Below are positions 51,365 through 60,400 of a stretch of 64,000 bases of DNA, in pieces (position 1 is the first letter of the stretch; each line of letters opens with the position of its first letter). The notes beneath the pieces were generated by a model. That model did not search any database. It saw nothing but the letters and a program-made list of their open reading frames with translations, and had not been told where the DNA came from. The translations under genes were made by a program, and so were the position numbers. The stretch spans positions 639,456 through 703,455 of the forward strand of contig NZ_JBEXUX010000001.1 of NCBI RefSeq assembly GCF_040629175.1, in the 5' to 3' direction. The stretch comes from Embleya sp040629175. GTDB taxonomy: Bacteria > Actinomycetota > Actinomycetes > Streptomycetales > Streptomycetaceae.

Positions 51365-52876
51365 ATGAACGGCGCCCTCCTGGTGGCCGGCACCACCTCC
51401 GACGCGGGCAAGAGCGTCGTGGTCGCCGGGCTGTGTCGACGGCTCGCCCGCGAGGGCGTCAAGGTCGCGCCGTTCAAGGCGCAGAACATGTCGCTCAACT
51501 CGATGGTCACCGCCGACGGCGCGGAGATCGGCCGCGCCCAGGCGATGCAGGCCGCCGCCGCGCGGATCGAGCCGGAGGCGGTGATGAATCCGGTGCTGCT
51601 CAAGCCCGGCGGGCTGATGAGCAGTCAGGTCGTGCTGCTGGGCAAGCCGATCGCCGAGGTCGGCGCGCTGAACTACCGGGACCTGAAGCCGCGTTTGTTC
51701 GAGGCCGTGCTGGAGTCGCTGGCCGACCTGCGGGCGCGCTACGACGTCGTGGTGTGCGAGGGCGCGGGCAGCCCGACCGAGATCAACCTGCGCGACCGCG
51801 ACATCACCAACATGGGCCTGGCCCGGGCCGCGAACCTCCCGGTGCTCGTGGTCGGCGACATCGACCGGGGCGGCATCTTCGCGTCCTTCTTCGGCACCCT
51901 CGCGCTGCTCTCGGCCGAGGATCAGGCGCTCGTCTGCGGTTTCGTGATCAACAAGTTCCGCGGCGACGCGCGCCTGCTCGACCCGGCGCTGAAGCGAATG
52001 CGCGAACTCACCGGGCGCCCCGTCCTGGGCGTGCTGCCGTTCCTGGGCGGCCTGTGGCTGGACGTGGAGGACTCGCTCGCGCTCGACGCCGACCGGGGCA
52101 CGCCCGAGCCGCCGCTGGGCCCGGACATCCTGCGGGTCGCGGTGTTGCGGCTGCCGCGGATCAGCAACTTCACCGACATCGACGCGCTTTCCGTCGAACC
52201 CGGCGTCGTGGTGCGCTTCGTGAGCACGCCCGGCGAGATCGCCGACGCCGACCTGGTGGTACTGCCCGGCACCCGGGCCACCGTCGCCGACCTGGCCTGG
52301 CTGCGCGAACGCGGCCTGGACACCGCGCTGGCCCGCCGCGTCGCCGAGGACCGGCCCGTGCTCGGCATCTGCGGCGGCTACCAGATGCTCGGCGGGTGGA
52401 TCCACGACGACGTGGAGAGCCGCGCGGGCAGCGTGCCCGGTCTGGGCCTGCTCCCGGTCCGGATACGCTTCGCCGCCGACAAGACGCTGGCCCGCGCACG
52501 CGGCTTCGCCGACGGGGAGCCGGTGACCGGGTACGAGATCCATCACGGCATCGTCGACGTCGAGGCCGGCGAGCCGGTGTTCACCGCCGCCGACGGCAGC
52601 GCGCTGGACGGCTGCCGGGTCGGCGCGGTGACCGGCACGCTGTGGCACGGCGCGCTGGAGAACGACGGATTCCGCCGGGCGTTCCTGACCCGGACCGCCG
52701 AACTGGCCGGCCGACGGTTCCGCGTCTCGCCCGACACCTCGTTCGAGGCGGCCCGGCAGCGCCGGCTGGACGCGCTGGGCGATCTGGTCGCCGACCACCT
52801 GGACAACGCGGCGGTGGACCGACTGATCACCGCGGGCGCCACCCCCGGTCTGCCCTTTGTGCCACCCGGCGCGTAG
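51365..52876 (+). CDS. cobQ: Cobyric acid synthase
   Basis: The 503-aa enzyme amidates four side chains of the corrin ring with glutamine and ATP. The N-terminal P-loop-like NTPase has LLVAGTTSDAGKS and PFKAQNMSLNSMVT. The C-terminal class I glutamine amidotransferase has the nucleophile cysteine in LGICGGYQMLGG and the histidine-containing EIHHG. Length and motifs are complete. It directly follows cobD. Confidence 0.97.
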   Translation: MNGALLVAGTTSDAGKSVVVAGLCRRLAREGVKVAPFKAQNMSLNSMVTADGAEIGRAQAMQAAAARIEPEAVMNPVLLKPGGLMSSQVVLLGKPIAEVGALNYRDLKPRLFEAVLESLADLRARYDVVVCEGAGSPTEINLRDRDITNMGLARAANLPVLVVGDIDRGGIFASFFGTLALLSAEDQALVCGFVINKFRGDARLLDPALKRMRELTGRPVLGVLPFLGGLWLDVEDSLALDADRGTPEPPLGPDILRVAVLRLPRISNFTDIDALSVEPGVVVRFVSTPGEIADADLVVLPGTRATVADLAWLRERGLDTALARRVAEDRPVLGICGGYQMLGGWIHDDVESRAGSVPGLGLLPVRIRFAADKTLARARGFADGEPVTGYEIHHGIVDVEAGEPVFTAADGSALDGCRVGAVTGTLWHGALENDGFRRAFLTRTAELAGRRFRVSPDTSFEAARQRRLDALGDLVADHLDNAAVDRLITAGATPGLPFVPPGA

Positions 52877-52977
52877 ATCCGGGGGAAATACCCCGGACGA
52901 GTCGCCGCCCGATCGCCGATGATGGGATTTCGGGGCGTTCACGCACGTGCAGACGGGGCGGAAGGGCGGGGGTCACC

Positions 52978-53877
52978 ATGCGGATCCTGCTGGCCGGAGA
53001 CACGCACGGCAATACCGGGCACGTGCGGCGGCTGCTCGACGCCGCCGCCGGGCTCGACGTCGATCTGGTCTTCCAACTAGGCGACTTCGGCTTCTGGGAG
53101 CACGAGGCGTCCGGCGTGCGCTACCTGGACGAGGTCAACCGCGCCGCCCGCTCGCGCGGCGTCGACGTGTACTTCCTGGACGGGAACCACGACAAGACCT
53201 CGCTGCTGATGCAGTCCTACGGCGACCGGCGGGACGAACACGGCTTCGCGATCGTGCGCCCCCGGGTGCGCTACGCGCCCCGCGGGCATCGCTGGTCCTG
53301 GCGCGGGACCAACTTCCTCGCCTTCGGCGGTGCGCTCTCGCTGGACCGCGAGCAGCGGCTGGCCGAGGAGCGCCGGCGCTACGAGAAGGCACTGCGCAAG
53401 GAGAGCTTCCGGCGCGGCGCGGGTCGCCCGCCCGGCGACGTGCGCGACTTCGCGGGCAGCCTGTGGTTCCCCGAGGAGGAGGCCACCGACGCGGACGTGG
53501 AGGCCGTCCTGGCCGACCCCGCGCCGGTCGACATCCTGCTCACCCACGACAAACCGCTGCGTACCGCGCCCGAGTTCAACCGCAAGGGCGACCCGCGCTG
53601 CGTGCCCAACCAACAACGCGTCCAGTGCCTGGTGGACGCCTACCGACCCGCCCTGGCCGCGCACGGCCACCTGCACTTCCGGTACACCGAGGAACTGGTC
53701 CACCCGGACGGCTCGTGCACCCGCGTCGAGGGCCTGGCCGCCGACCCGATGGCCTCCTACGACGTGCCCGGCTACCACGTCCCCGACTCCTGGCACCTCC
53801 TCGATCTCGCCGACCCGACTCCGACCCCGACCGCGGAACCCGACGCCGACACCGTCGAGGCGGGCACCGGCTCCTGA
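52978..53877 (+). CDS. Metallophosphoesterase (calcineurin-like)
   Basis: The 299-aa protein has the calcineurin-like set: GDTHG, LGDFGFW, DGNHD, LLTHDKP and AHGHLH. The start ATG 52978 is well placed. The C-terminal 35 residues are Pro/Thr/Asp-rich. Its substrate could be a nucleotide or phosphoprotein; the cobalamin genes upstream are not enough to assign it to that pathway. Confidence 0.93.
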   Translation: MRILLAGDTHGNTGHVRRLLDAAAGLDVDLVFQLGDFGFWEHEASGVRYLDEVNRAARSRGVDVYFLDGNHDKTSLLMQSYGDRRDEHGFAIVRPRVRYAPRGHRWSWRGTNFLAFGGALSLDREQRLAEERRRYEKALRKESFRRGAGRPPGDVRDFAGSLWFPEEEATDADVEAVLADPAPVDILLTHDKPLRTAPEFNRKGDPRCVPNQQRVQCLVDAYRPALAAHGHLHFRYTEELVHPDGSCTRVEGLAADPMASYDVPGYHVPDSWHLLDLADPTPTPTAEPDADTVEAGTGS

Positions 53878-54151
53878 CGGCGGGGCCACGGGTCCGACGC
53901 CCCGCCGCCGTCGCCGCCTCGCGGTCGAGGCGGCAACCGGTCCGGACCGAGCCCGATTCGAGGCCGAACGGGCGGACCACGCACCGGCCGAGTCGGCCGG
54001 CCGCCGATGCACGAGCAGCGGGTACGACAGGGTGCGGACCCCGTGCCCACGGTGTCCGGGCACGTCGATAACCTCGGCGAACACATGATCGGATCGCCGA
54101 TTCGGGGCCGGGGGCGGAATCATCGGGCCGGCGGTCCAGGGGAGGACTGGC

Positions 54152-55840
54152 ATGTCCGACATGCCCACAGCCGCCGACGGCGCACATCCGCCGCGCGGCG
54201 CATCGACCAGTGGACCCACCGAGTCCGAGAGCGAGCACGAACGCCGGCCCGAGGGCCGGGACCCGGCGACGGCCGAGGTCCACCCGGAGCGGATACCCGC
54301 CGCCGGCGCCGGCGGCGACGACCCTGCCACCGCGCCCGCCGCCGCCCAGCCCGTCGCGCCCGCGACACTCGCCGCACCCCCGTACGCGCCGATTCCCCGA
54401 ACGCCCGGATTCCCCGACGCCCAAGTCGGCTTCTACGGGCCCCTGCCCTTCATCCCGCCGCCCGACCAGCAGCGCCGCAACGCCCGTCGCCACCTGCTCG
54501 CCGCGGCCGCCGGCGTGCTCGCGATCCTGGCGCTGCTCGCATCCCTCGCCGTCGGCGGTGTCTTCGACACCCCCACCTCCCCGGCCGCCGCGCCGATCGC
54601 GGAGCAAAACGGTGCCGAGACCTCCTCGAAGACCGAGGACAAGGCCCCGGTCACCCGGATCGCGGTCGCCGACGTGGCCTTCCTGACCGACAACCGCACC
54701 CAGGCCCTGAAGGCCGGCAACGCCGACGCGTTCGTCACCGGCATCGACCCGGCCGCCGGCGAACTGCTGGCCGCCCAGCGCCGGTTGTTCGCCAACCTGC
54801 GGCTGTTCCCGTTCACCAGCGTCGAATTCCGGCCACCGACCGCGGCCATCGACGCGGGCACCGACGCGGGCCCGCTCACCCGCGACGTCAACGTCGTATT
54901 CGCCCACCAGGTGACCGGCGTGGACAGCGAGCCGATCGCCGAGCGCTACATCTGGACCCTCTCGCGCGCCTCGATCGACGCCCCGCTGCTGATCACCAAG
55001 ATCGTCGGCGGCTCGACCCGAGGCGGCGGCAACGCCTACCCCGCACCCTGGGACGAGAGCGAACTCGCGCTGATCGAACGCCCACACGTGCTGCTCGCCG
55101 TCCCCGCCAAGAACAAGGCGAAGGCCGCGACCTGGGCCGACCGCGCGGAGAGCGCCCTCAAGAAGAACCTGGCGGTGTGGAAGGGCCCGACCATCACGCC
55201 GCAGCGCTACGTCGTCTACATCACGCCCGACCACGACACCTTCACCCGTGCGCTGTCCGGCAACGACCTGCCCAACGTCACCGGCGTGTGCCGCACCATG
55301 CCGCCGGCCCGCCCGACCGGCCGCGACCAGCCGATGGCCGGCAGCCGGATCACCCTGGACGGCTCGGACAGCATGTTCACCAAGGGCGACAGCGAACAGC
55401 AGACCCACCTGATGCGACACGAACTCGGCCACGCGATGGTCGCCGAGTTCGAACGCGGCGGCGAGGGGCCGCCGCTGTGGGTCTCCGAGGGCTTCGCCGA
55501 ATACCTCGCCTGGACCGACCTCTCGCTCGCCGAGTGGTTCCAGCCGGACGCCCGCGAGCAGGTCCGGGCGGGCAAGTTCAGCGGCAAGCTGCCCACCGAC
55601 GCCGAGGTCAACTCGCCCGACGTGAAGACCTCGACCGTCGGCTACCACTACAGCATGCTCACCATCCGCTACATCGCGGAGAAGTACGGCGCGGCCAAGG
55701 CCGACTCGTTCGTGGTCGCCGTCTACAAGGACTCCACCCCGGCCGCCCTGGACGCCGCGCTCAAGGAGGCGACCGGCCTGGACCGGGACACCTTCGAGAG
55801 CAACTGGGCCAAGTACGTCAAGACCAAGGTGGGCAACTGA
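54152..55840 (+). CDS. Membrane-anchored HExxH metallopeptidase, paralogue A
   Basis: The 562-aa protein has a 110-residue Pro/Ala/Glu-rich cytoplasmic region, one membrane helix (about 113-135, HLLAAAAGVLAILALLASLAV), an extracytoplasmic N-domain (about 165-300, DNRTQALKAGNADAFVTGIDP, QRRLFANLRLFPF) and a C-terminal zincin domain. The zinc motif is HLMRHELGHAMV with the third ligand probably in SEGFAEY, 30 residues on, as in Peptidase_MA-like gluzincins. Paralogue B begins one base after its stop, so the two are one transcript. Substrate unknown. This is one of three related genes in 6 kb. Confidence 0.85.
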   Translation: MSDMPTAADGAHPPRGASTSGPTESESEHERRPEGRDPATAEVHPERIPAAGAGGDDPATAPAAAQPVAPATLAAPPYAPIPRTPGFPDAQVGFYGPLPFIPPPDQQRRNARRHLLAAAAGVLAILALLASLAVGGVFDTPTSPAAAPIAEQNGAETSSKTEDKAPVTRIAVADVAFLTDNRTQALKAGNADAFVTGIDPAAGELLAAQRRLFANLRLFPFTSVEFRPPTAAIDAGTDAGPLTRDVNVVFAHQVTGVDSEPIAERYIWTLSRASIDAPLLITKIVGGSTRGGGNAYPAPWDESELALIERPHVLLAVPAKNKAKAATWADRAESALKKNLAVWKGPTITPQRYVVYITPDHDTFTRALSGNDLPNVTGVCRTMPPARPTGRDQPMAGSRITLDGSDSMFTKGDSEQQTHLMRHELGHAMVAEFERGGEGPPLWVSEGFAEYLAWTDLSLAEWFQPDAREQVRAGKFSGKLPTDAEVNSPDVKTSTVGYHYSMLTIRYIAEKYGAAKADSFVVAVYKDSTPAALDAALKEATGLDRDTFESNWAKYVKTKVGN

Positions 55841-55841
55841 C

Positions 55842-57323
55842 GTGCACCCGTACGACCCGTACGGCGTATGGCCGCACGCCGTCGAACCACGGCGCTCCCG
55901 ACCGTGGGCGATCTGCGTCGCACTGCTCGGCGGCCTGCTCTCGTTCTCCTTCGTGCTCGGCGCACTCTCGACCGGCGGCCGGTTCGTCCGACTCGACAGC
56001 GCCGAACGACTGCTCGGCCACGACGGGTCGACGTCGGACCCGGCCGCCGACCACGCCGCCCCCGGCACACCCGCCGCACCCGGGCCGGGAGACGCGACCG
56101 CGTACTCCGACCGGATCGGCAACCGCGCGTACGCCCGGCTGGCCGCCCTGGTCGCGAACCGGTCGGCGGCCTTCGAGCGCGGCGACGAAGCCGCCTTCCT
56201 GGCCCGGGTCGACCGGCAGGACCCGACCCTGTTCGACGGCCAGCGCCGGTTGTTCACCAACCTGCGGAAGGTGCCCTTCGACACCGCCCGCTGGCGGCCG
56301 ATCGGCGCCGGCAGGACGGTCACCGCCGACGGCTCCAGCCCGGACCGGGCCGGCACCGCCGCCGCCTGGCCGGTGACGGTCAGCGCGAACGTCGCCTTCG
56401 AGCACGCCATCACCGGCGTCGACCTGAGCCCCGTCCCGGAGACCTACGTCTGGAAGGCCCGCTGCACCGGTCCCGACGACCCGTGCACCCTGGTCGACCT
56501 GGCCGGCGCCGGCGACGCCGACACCGAGACGGGCTTCGCCGGCTACCCCGCCGCGTGGGACCTGTGGGACCTGCGCGTGGAACGGCGCCCGCACGTACTG
56601 CTGATGGCCCCCGGGCCCGACGCGGCCGCGCTGCGCCGGAGCGCGGACCTGGCCGAACAGGCCGCCGTGTACACGCTCGGCGCCTGGAAGGGCGGCGCCG
56701 GCACCTCGCCCGGCTTCGCCCTCGTGCTGACCTCGTCGCGAGCGTCCTTCGGCAGGCTGTACAGCAGCGACGACGTGCAGGAGTGGGCGGCGGGCTACGC
56801 ACTGGCCATGCCCGGGACCGACCGACCCGTCGGCGGCGTGCGCATGGTGGTGGACGACGACCAACTGGCCGGCGACGCGGCCTTCGCGCCGCTCCTGCTC
56901 CGGCACGAGATGACGCATGCCCTGGTCGCCCCCCTGGCCCGGTCCGGCCGCGATGCCGAACTGCCGACCTGGCTGGCCGAAGGGTTCGCCGACTGGCAGG
57001 CGGAGGCCGACCGGCCGCTCGCACCGGTGGTCACCCACAACATCCGCGCACTGATCGACCGGGGCGGATTCACCGGCACACCGCCCGCCGAGGAAGACTT
57101 CGAGACCAGCGACGAGGATCGGGTCGAGAACGCCTACAACCTGGCCCACCTGATGGTGCGCTACCTGGCCCGGACCTTCGGCGCGGAGCGGGTGTGCGCG
57201 TTCTACACGGACGTCGTCACCGGCCGCCACGTGTCCGTGGACGAGGCGCTGACCGCGACCTTCGGCGTCGCACCGGACCGACTCCGCAGCGACTGGGCGG
57301 CCTGGATCCGCAAGACCGTCTGA
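55842..57323 (+). CDS. Membrane-anchored HExxH metallopeptidase, paralogue B
   Basis: The 493-aa protein starts with GTG one base after the paralogue A stop. It has a short 20-residue cytoplasmic head, a membrane helix (about 24-42), the shared N-domain (QRRLFTNLRKVPFDTARWR) and the zincin domain with LRHEMTHALV and AEGFADW. It shares order and spacing with paralogues A and C but little identity outside these motifs, so the duplication is old or fast-evolving. A strong bidirectional terminator follows. Confidence 0.85.
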   Translation: MHPYDPYGVWPHAVEPRRSRPWAICVALLGGLLSFSFVLGALSTGGRFVRLDSAERLLGHDGSTSDPAADHAAPGTPAAPGPGDATAYSDRIGNRAYARLAALVANRSAAFERGDEAAFLARVDRQDPTLFDGQRRLFTNLRKVPFDTARWRPIGAGRTVTADGSSPDRAGTAAAWPVTVSANVAFEHAITGVDLSPVPETYVWKARCTGPDDPCTLVDLAGAGDADTETGFAGYPAAWDLWDLRVERRPHVLLMAPGPDAAALRRSADLAEQAAVYTLGAWKGGAGTSPGFALVLTSSRASFGRLYSSDDVQEWAAGYALAMPGTDRPVGGVRMVVDDDQLAGDAAFAPLLLRHEMTHALVAPLARSGRDAELPTWLAEGFADWQAEADRPLAPVVTHNIRALIDRGGFTGTPPAEEDFETSDEDRVENAYNLAHLMVRYLARTFGAERVCAFYTDVVTGRHVSVDEALTATFGVAPDRLRSDWAAWIRKTV

Positions 57324-57342
57324 CCACCGGGCCCGCGGACGA

Positions 57343-57379
57343 CGAGGCCGCCGGGGCCACGCAGCCCCCGGCGGCCTCG
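57343..57379. terminator. 14-bp bidirectional hairpin between protease B and HNH genes
   Basis: CGAGGCCGCCGGGG (57343-57356) pairs exactly with CCCCGGCGGCCTCG (57366-57379) around a nine-base loop. The flanking genes converge on it. Confidence 0.8.
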
Positions 57380-57404
57380 CCCGGTCCTCACCCGCGGTCC
57401 GGCG

Positions 57405-57932
57405 TCAGGCGCCCATCGCGAGCACCGGCGGCCGTACCGGCTCGGCCAACCACTGCGCGCCCTCGACATCCGCCACGCCGAACGCGAGCACCAGCGCCCG
57501 GGTCGCCGACGGCTCGTACGGCTCGAACAACAACCGCATCCCGGCCTCGACCGGCGTCCGGGCCGCCTTGCGCTGATTGTCGTTCCCGCACGCGGCGACG
57601 GTGTTCAGCCACGAGTCCGCGCCACCACGCGAACGCGGCAACACGTGGTCCACCGTGGTCGCCCGCCCACCGCAGTACGCGCAGCGCCGATTGTCCCGAA
57701 GCAGCACCCCCCGACGCGACCACGCGGCCTGTTGTCGGAACGGCACCCGGACGAACTTGAGCAACCGGATCACCCGCGGCAGCGGAATCTCCAAAGTCGC
57801 GGCCCGTACCACCCGGCCGGGAGCGACATGCTCGACGACCGCCTTCTCCTGCAGTACCAACACGAGCGCGCGCTTGAACGACACCGTCGCCAGCGGCTGG
57901 TACGTCGCGTTCAGCACCAACGTCTCCCGCAT
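57405..57932 (-). CDS. HNH endonuclease-family protein
   Basis: The 175-aa protein starts at ATG 57932 with GGGGAGG four bases upstream. The N-terminal part (ETLVLNATYQPLATVSFKRALVLVLQEKAVV) is that of the common actinobacterial single-domain HNH proteins. The nuclease core is RCAYCGGRATTVDHVLPRSRGGADSWLNTVAAC, with the Cys pair, His-Asp and Asn of HNH. The later Cys pair of other HNH proteins is replaced here by CGNDNQRK. Biological role unknown. Confidence 0.9.
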   Translation of the reverse strand: MRETLVLNATYQPLATVSFKRALVLVLQEKAVVEHVAPGRVVRAATLEIPLPRVIRLLKFVRVPFRQQAAWSRRGVLLRDNRRCAYCGGRATTVDHVLPRSRGGADSWLNTVAACGNDNQRKAARTPVEAGMRLLFEPYEPSATRALVLAFGVADVEGAQWLAEPVRPPVLAMGA

Positions 57933-58185
57933 GCGACCTCCCCTCACCTGGTCGACGAGGGGAGAAGCGAGCGCACCCGGACGCGCACCGAACCGGCCGG
58001 GCGCGACCACGCGCTCAGCTTTGGGGCGGTGCTGCGACGCTCATGCGCACCCTTCGACTCGACGAACCGTCAGTACGGACAACTCGACCACTGTGCCTTT
58101 TCGACGATCACCGGGACAACGCAATTACCGGACGGGAATTCGCGCCAAGCCGGCCGAAAGTACTCGGCCGCAGCCGGCGCGGCGG
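57933..58185. other. 253-base noncoding stretch between HNH and PEBP genes
   Basis: Both flanking genes lie on the minus strand. It contains the HNH ribosome binding site and presumably its promoter. Leftward-reading TTGTCC boxes near 58075-58115 are possible -35 elements without clear -10 partners. No gene is supported. Confidence 0.4.
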
Positions 58186-58728
58186 TCACTGCGCGTACGT
58201 GTTGACCAGCACCGCCCGCGCGAGCGTGTGCGAGAACAGGTTGAAGCCGACGAAGGCCGGCGTGGCGTTCTCGTCCACGCCCAGCCGGTCCACGTCCAGC
58301 GCGTGCACGGTGAAGACGTACCGGTGCGGGTAGTGCCCGGGCGGCGGCGCGGCGCCGACGTAGCCCGCACCGCCGGTGTCGTTGCGCACGTGGAAGGCAC
58401 CCGCGGGCAGCGCCTTGCCGTCGGCCGTACCCGCGCCGGTCGCCAACTCGGTGACGTCCGCCGGGACGTCCACCACGACCCAGTGCCAAAAGCCGCTGTG
58501 CGTGGGCGCGTCCGGGTCGAAGCAGGTGACCGCGAAGCTCTTGGTGCCGGCCGGGAACCCGGACCAGGACAACTGCGGCGACACGTCCTCGCCGCCCGCC
58601 CCCATCACGCCGCTGACCTGAGCGGTGGGCAGGGTCCGACCATCCGTCAGGTCCCGGCTGGTGACCGCGAACGACGGCCGCTCGGGCAGATAGTCGTAGG
58701 GCATCGACGGCTTGTTGGGCTCGGTCAC
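58186..58728 (-). CDS. PEBP / YbhB-YbcL family protein
   Basis: The 180-aa protein (GTG 58728) has the PEBP ligand-pocket run GGEDVSPQLSWSGFPAGTKSFAVTCFDPDAPTHSGFWHWVVVDVP and the downstream GYVGAAPPPGHYPHRYVFTVHALD with the second conserved His region. PEBP proteins bind phosphate or carboxylate ligands and in some organisms regulate kinases or proteases. Its placement between two members of the membrane protease family (see paralogues A-C) is suggestive but unproven. Confidence 0.93.
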   Translation of the reverse strand: MTEPNKPSMPYDYLPERPSFAVTSRDLTDGRTLPTAQVSGVMGAGGEDVSPQLSWSGFPAGTKSFAVTCFDPDAPTHSGFWHWVVVDVPADVTELATGAGTADGKALPAGAFHVRNDTGGAGYVGAAPPPGHYPHRYVFTVHALDVDRLGVDENATPAFVGFNLFSHTLARAVLVNTYAQ

Positions 58729-58864
58729 GCCGGGGCTCCGATCGTGCTGGGCGGCACCCGACCGCGTGCCGGGCACCTCGTTCGAACGAGCCTATTCTCA
58801 CGGTCGGCCGAACCAGCGAAGATCGCATAGGTATCCTCGCGCCAACGAGGGGGAGGCATCCGGG

Positions 58865-60379
58865 GTGACCCAGCCGACGCACGACAGCGGTGACTGCGCC
58901 GACGACGCTCCGTCCGGCATATCCGCCGAGCCCGCCGACCGAGCCGACCGCGACGAGGCGATACCGGGAGCCACACCGGCCCGGCCGCGATCGGTGGTGC
59001 GCCGACTCGCCGCGCCGCTGATCGCGCTGGTCCTCGCCGTCACCGCGCTGATCGTCTTCGGCGTCACCCTCAGCGACCCGGGCAGCGCCCGGCCCCGCGG
59101 CGGCGACGGCGCGATCGGCGGACCACGCCCGGGCACCGCGACCCCGGTGGCCCCCGCCCACGGCCCCACGATCGCCACCGCCGACATCCAGACCCTGGCC
59201 GACCGCCGCACCCGGGCGCTGCTCGACCGGGACGAACAAAGCTTCACCGCGGACCTCGACCCGGACGTCCCCGACCTGGTCACCGGCCAACTGCGGCTGT
59301 TCGTCAACCTCGGCCGGATGTCCTTCGACCGGATCGGCTACCGCGTCGAGACCGTGCAGACCATGCCGGTCTCCGACGACCGGATCACCGCCTACGTCGA
59401 CGTCTCCTTCGACCACCGGATCTCCGCCGCCGACACCGCTACCGTCGGCGAGGGCTACCGCTGGACCGTCATCCGAGCCGGCCCCGGCGCGCCACTCCTG
59501 ATCACCGCCGTCGACGGCACCCCCTACGACGGGGCCGGCTACGCGTATGCCCGCGACTACCCCGCCCCGTGGGATCACGCCGACCTGACCGTGGTCCGCC
59601 GCGACCACGTGGTCGTCCTCGCCGACCCGGCCACCTCCGCCGGCGCCGAACGACTCGCCGACGACGCCGAGGAGGCCGCGCGCGCCGACATCGACATCTG
59701 GGCCGACGGCGGCCCACCCGGCACCGCCCCCGGCTTCGTGATCGTCCCGGTCGCCGACCGCGACACCTTCTACCGGCTGTACGGCGGGCGAACCGGCGAA
59801 CACGGCGAGGAATCCGGCCTCACCTACGCCCTGCGCACCATCGACCCGGCCGGCAAGGGACGCTTCGGCGGCTCACGGATCGTCCTGGACACCACCTCGG
59901 GCTGGTTCACCTCGCCCAACCCGCAGCGCCTGGGCGAACTGCTGCGCCACGAGATGGCCCACGCGCTGGTCACCCCGCTGCGCAACGAGGTGCCCAACCA
60001 GGACCAACCCGTGTGGGTGGTCGAGGGCTTCGCCGACTGGCTCGCGCTGCGCGGCCGAACCCTGCTGGGCACCGACGAGCTGTACGAGGCCAGGACCTAC
60101 CTCGCCGCGAACCGCTTCAGCGGCAAACTGCCCACGGACAACGAGCTGTACCAGGCCGACACGGTCGGCAACGCCGCCGCCTACGAACTCGCCCACCTGG
60201 CGATCCGCCGGATCGAGGAGATCGGCGGCTCGCCGGCCGTGTACGGCTTCGTCACCGCCGTCTACGCCGACCCGTCCCCGGCCGCGGTGGACGCGGCGAT
60301 CGGCAGGGCGACCGGCATGCCCCGGGCCAAGTTCGAGGCGGACTGGGCGGCCCGGGTCCACGACCTCCTGGACGCGTGA
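58865..60379 (+). CDS. Membrane-anchored HExxH metallopeptidase, paralogue C
   Basis: The 504-aa protein starts at GTG 58865 with GGGGGAGG eight bases upstream. It has an Asp/Ala-rich head of about 45 residues, a membrane helix (about 50-70, LAAPLIALVLAVTALIVFGV), the shared N-domain (QLRLFVNLGRMSFDRIGYR) and a zincin domain with LRHEMAHALV and VEGFADW. The C-terminal NELYQADTVGNAAAYELAHLAIRRIEE and KFEADWAARV match the last part of paralogue A. It is closest to A in its C-terminal half. It is convergent with Spo0M, 21 bases apart. Confidence 0.85.
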   Translation: MTQPTHDSGDCADDAPSGISAEPADRADRDEAIPGATPARPRSVVRRLAAPLIALVLAVTALIVFGVTLSDPGSARPRGGDGAIGGPRPGTATPVAPAHGPTIATADIQTLADRRTRALLDRDEQSFTADLDPDVPDLVTGQLRLFVNLGRMSFDRIGYRVETVQTMPVSDDRITAYVDVSFDHRISAADTATVGEGYRWTVIRAGPGAPLLITAVDGTPYDGAGYAYARDYPAPWDHADLTVVRRDHVVVLADPATSAGAERLADDAEEAARADIDIWADGGPPGTAPGFVIVPVADRDTFYRLYGGRTGEHGEESGLTYALRTIDPAGKGRFGGSRIVLDTTSGWFTSPNPQRLGELLRHEMAHALVTPLRNEVPNQDQPVWVVEGFADWLALRGRTLLGTDELYEARTYLAANRFSGKLPTDNELYQADTVGNAAAYELAHLAIRRIEEIGGSPAVYGFVTAVYADPSPAAVDAAIGRATGMPRAKFEADWAARVHDLLDA

Positions 60380-60400
60380 CCCACGGACCGCCCGACCCTC

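Noticed and set aside
53576..56413. Long minus-strand open frame opposite the metallophosphoesterase and proteases A and B
   Set aside because: It is a by-product of high GC; its translation is Gly/Ala/Arg-rich without motifs and the plus-strand genes have clear catalytic motifs.
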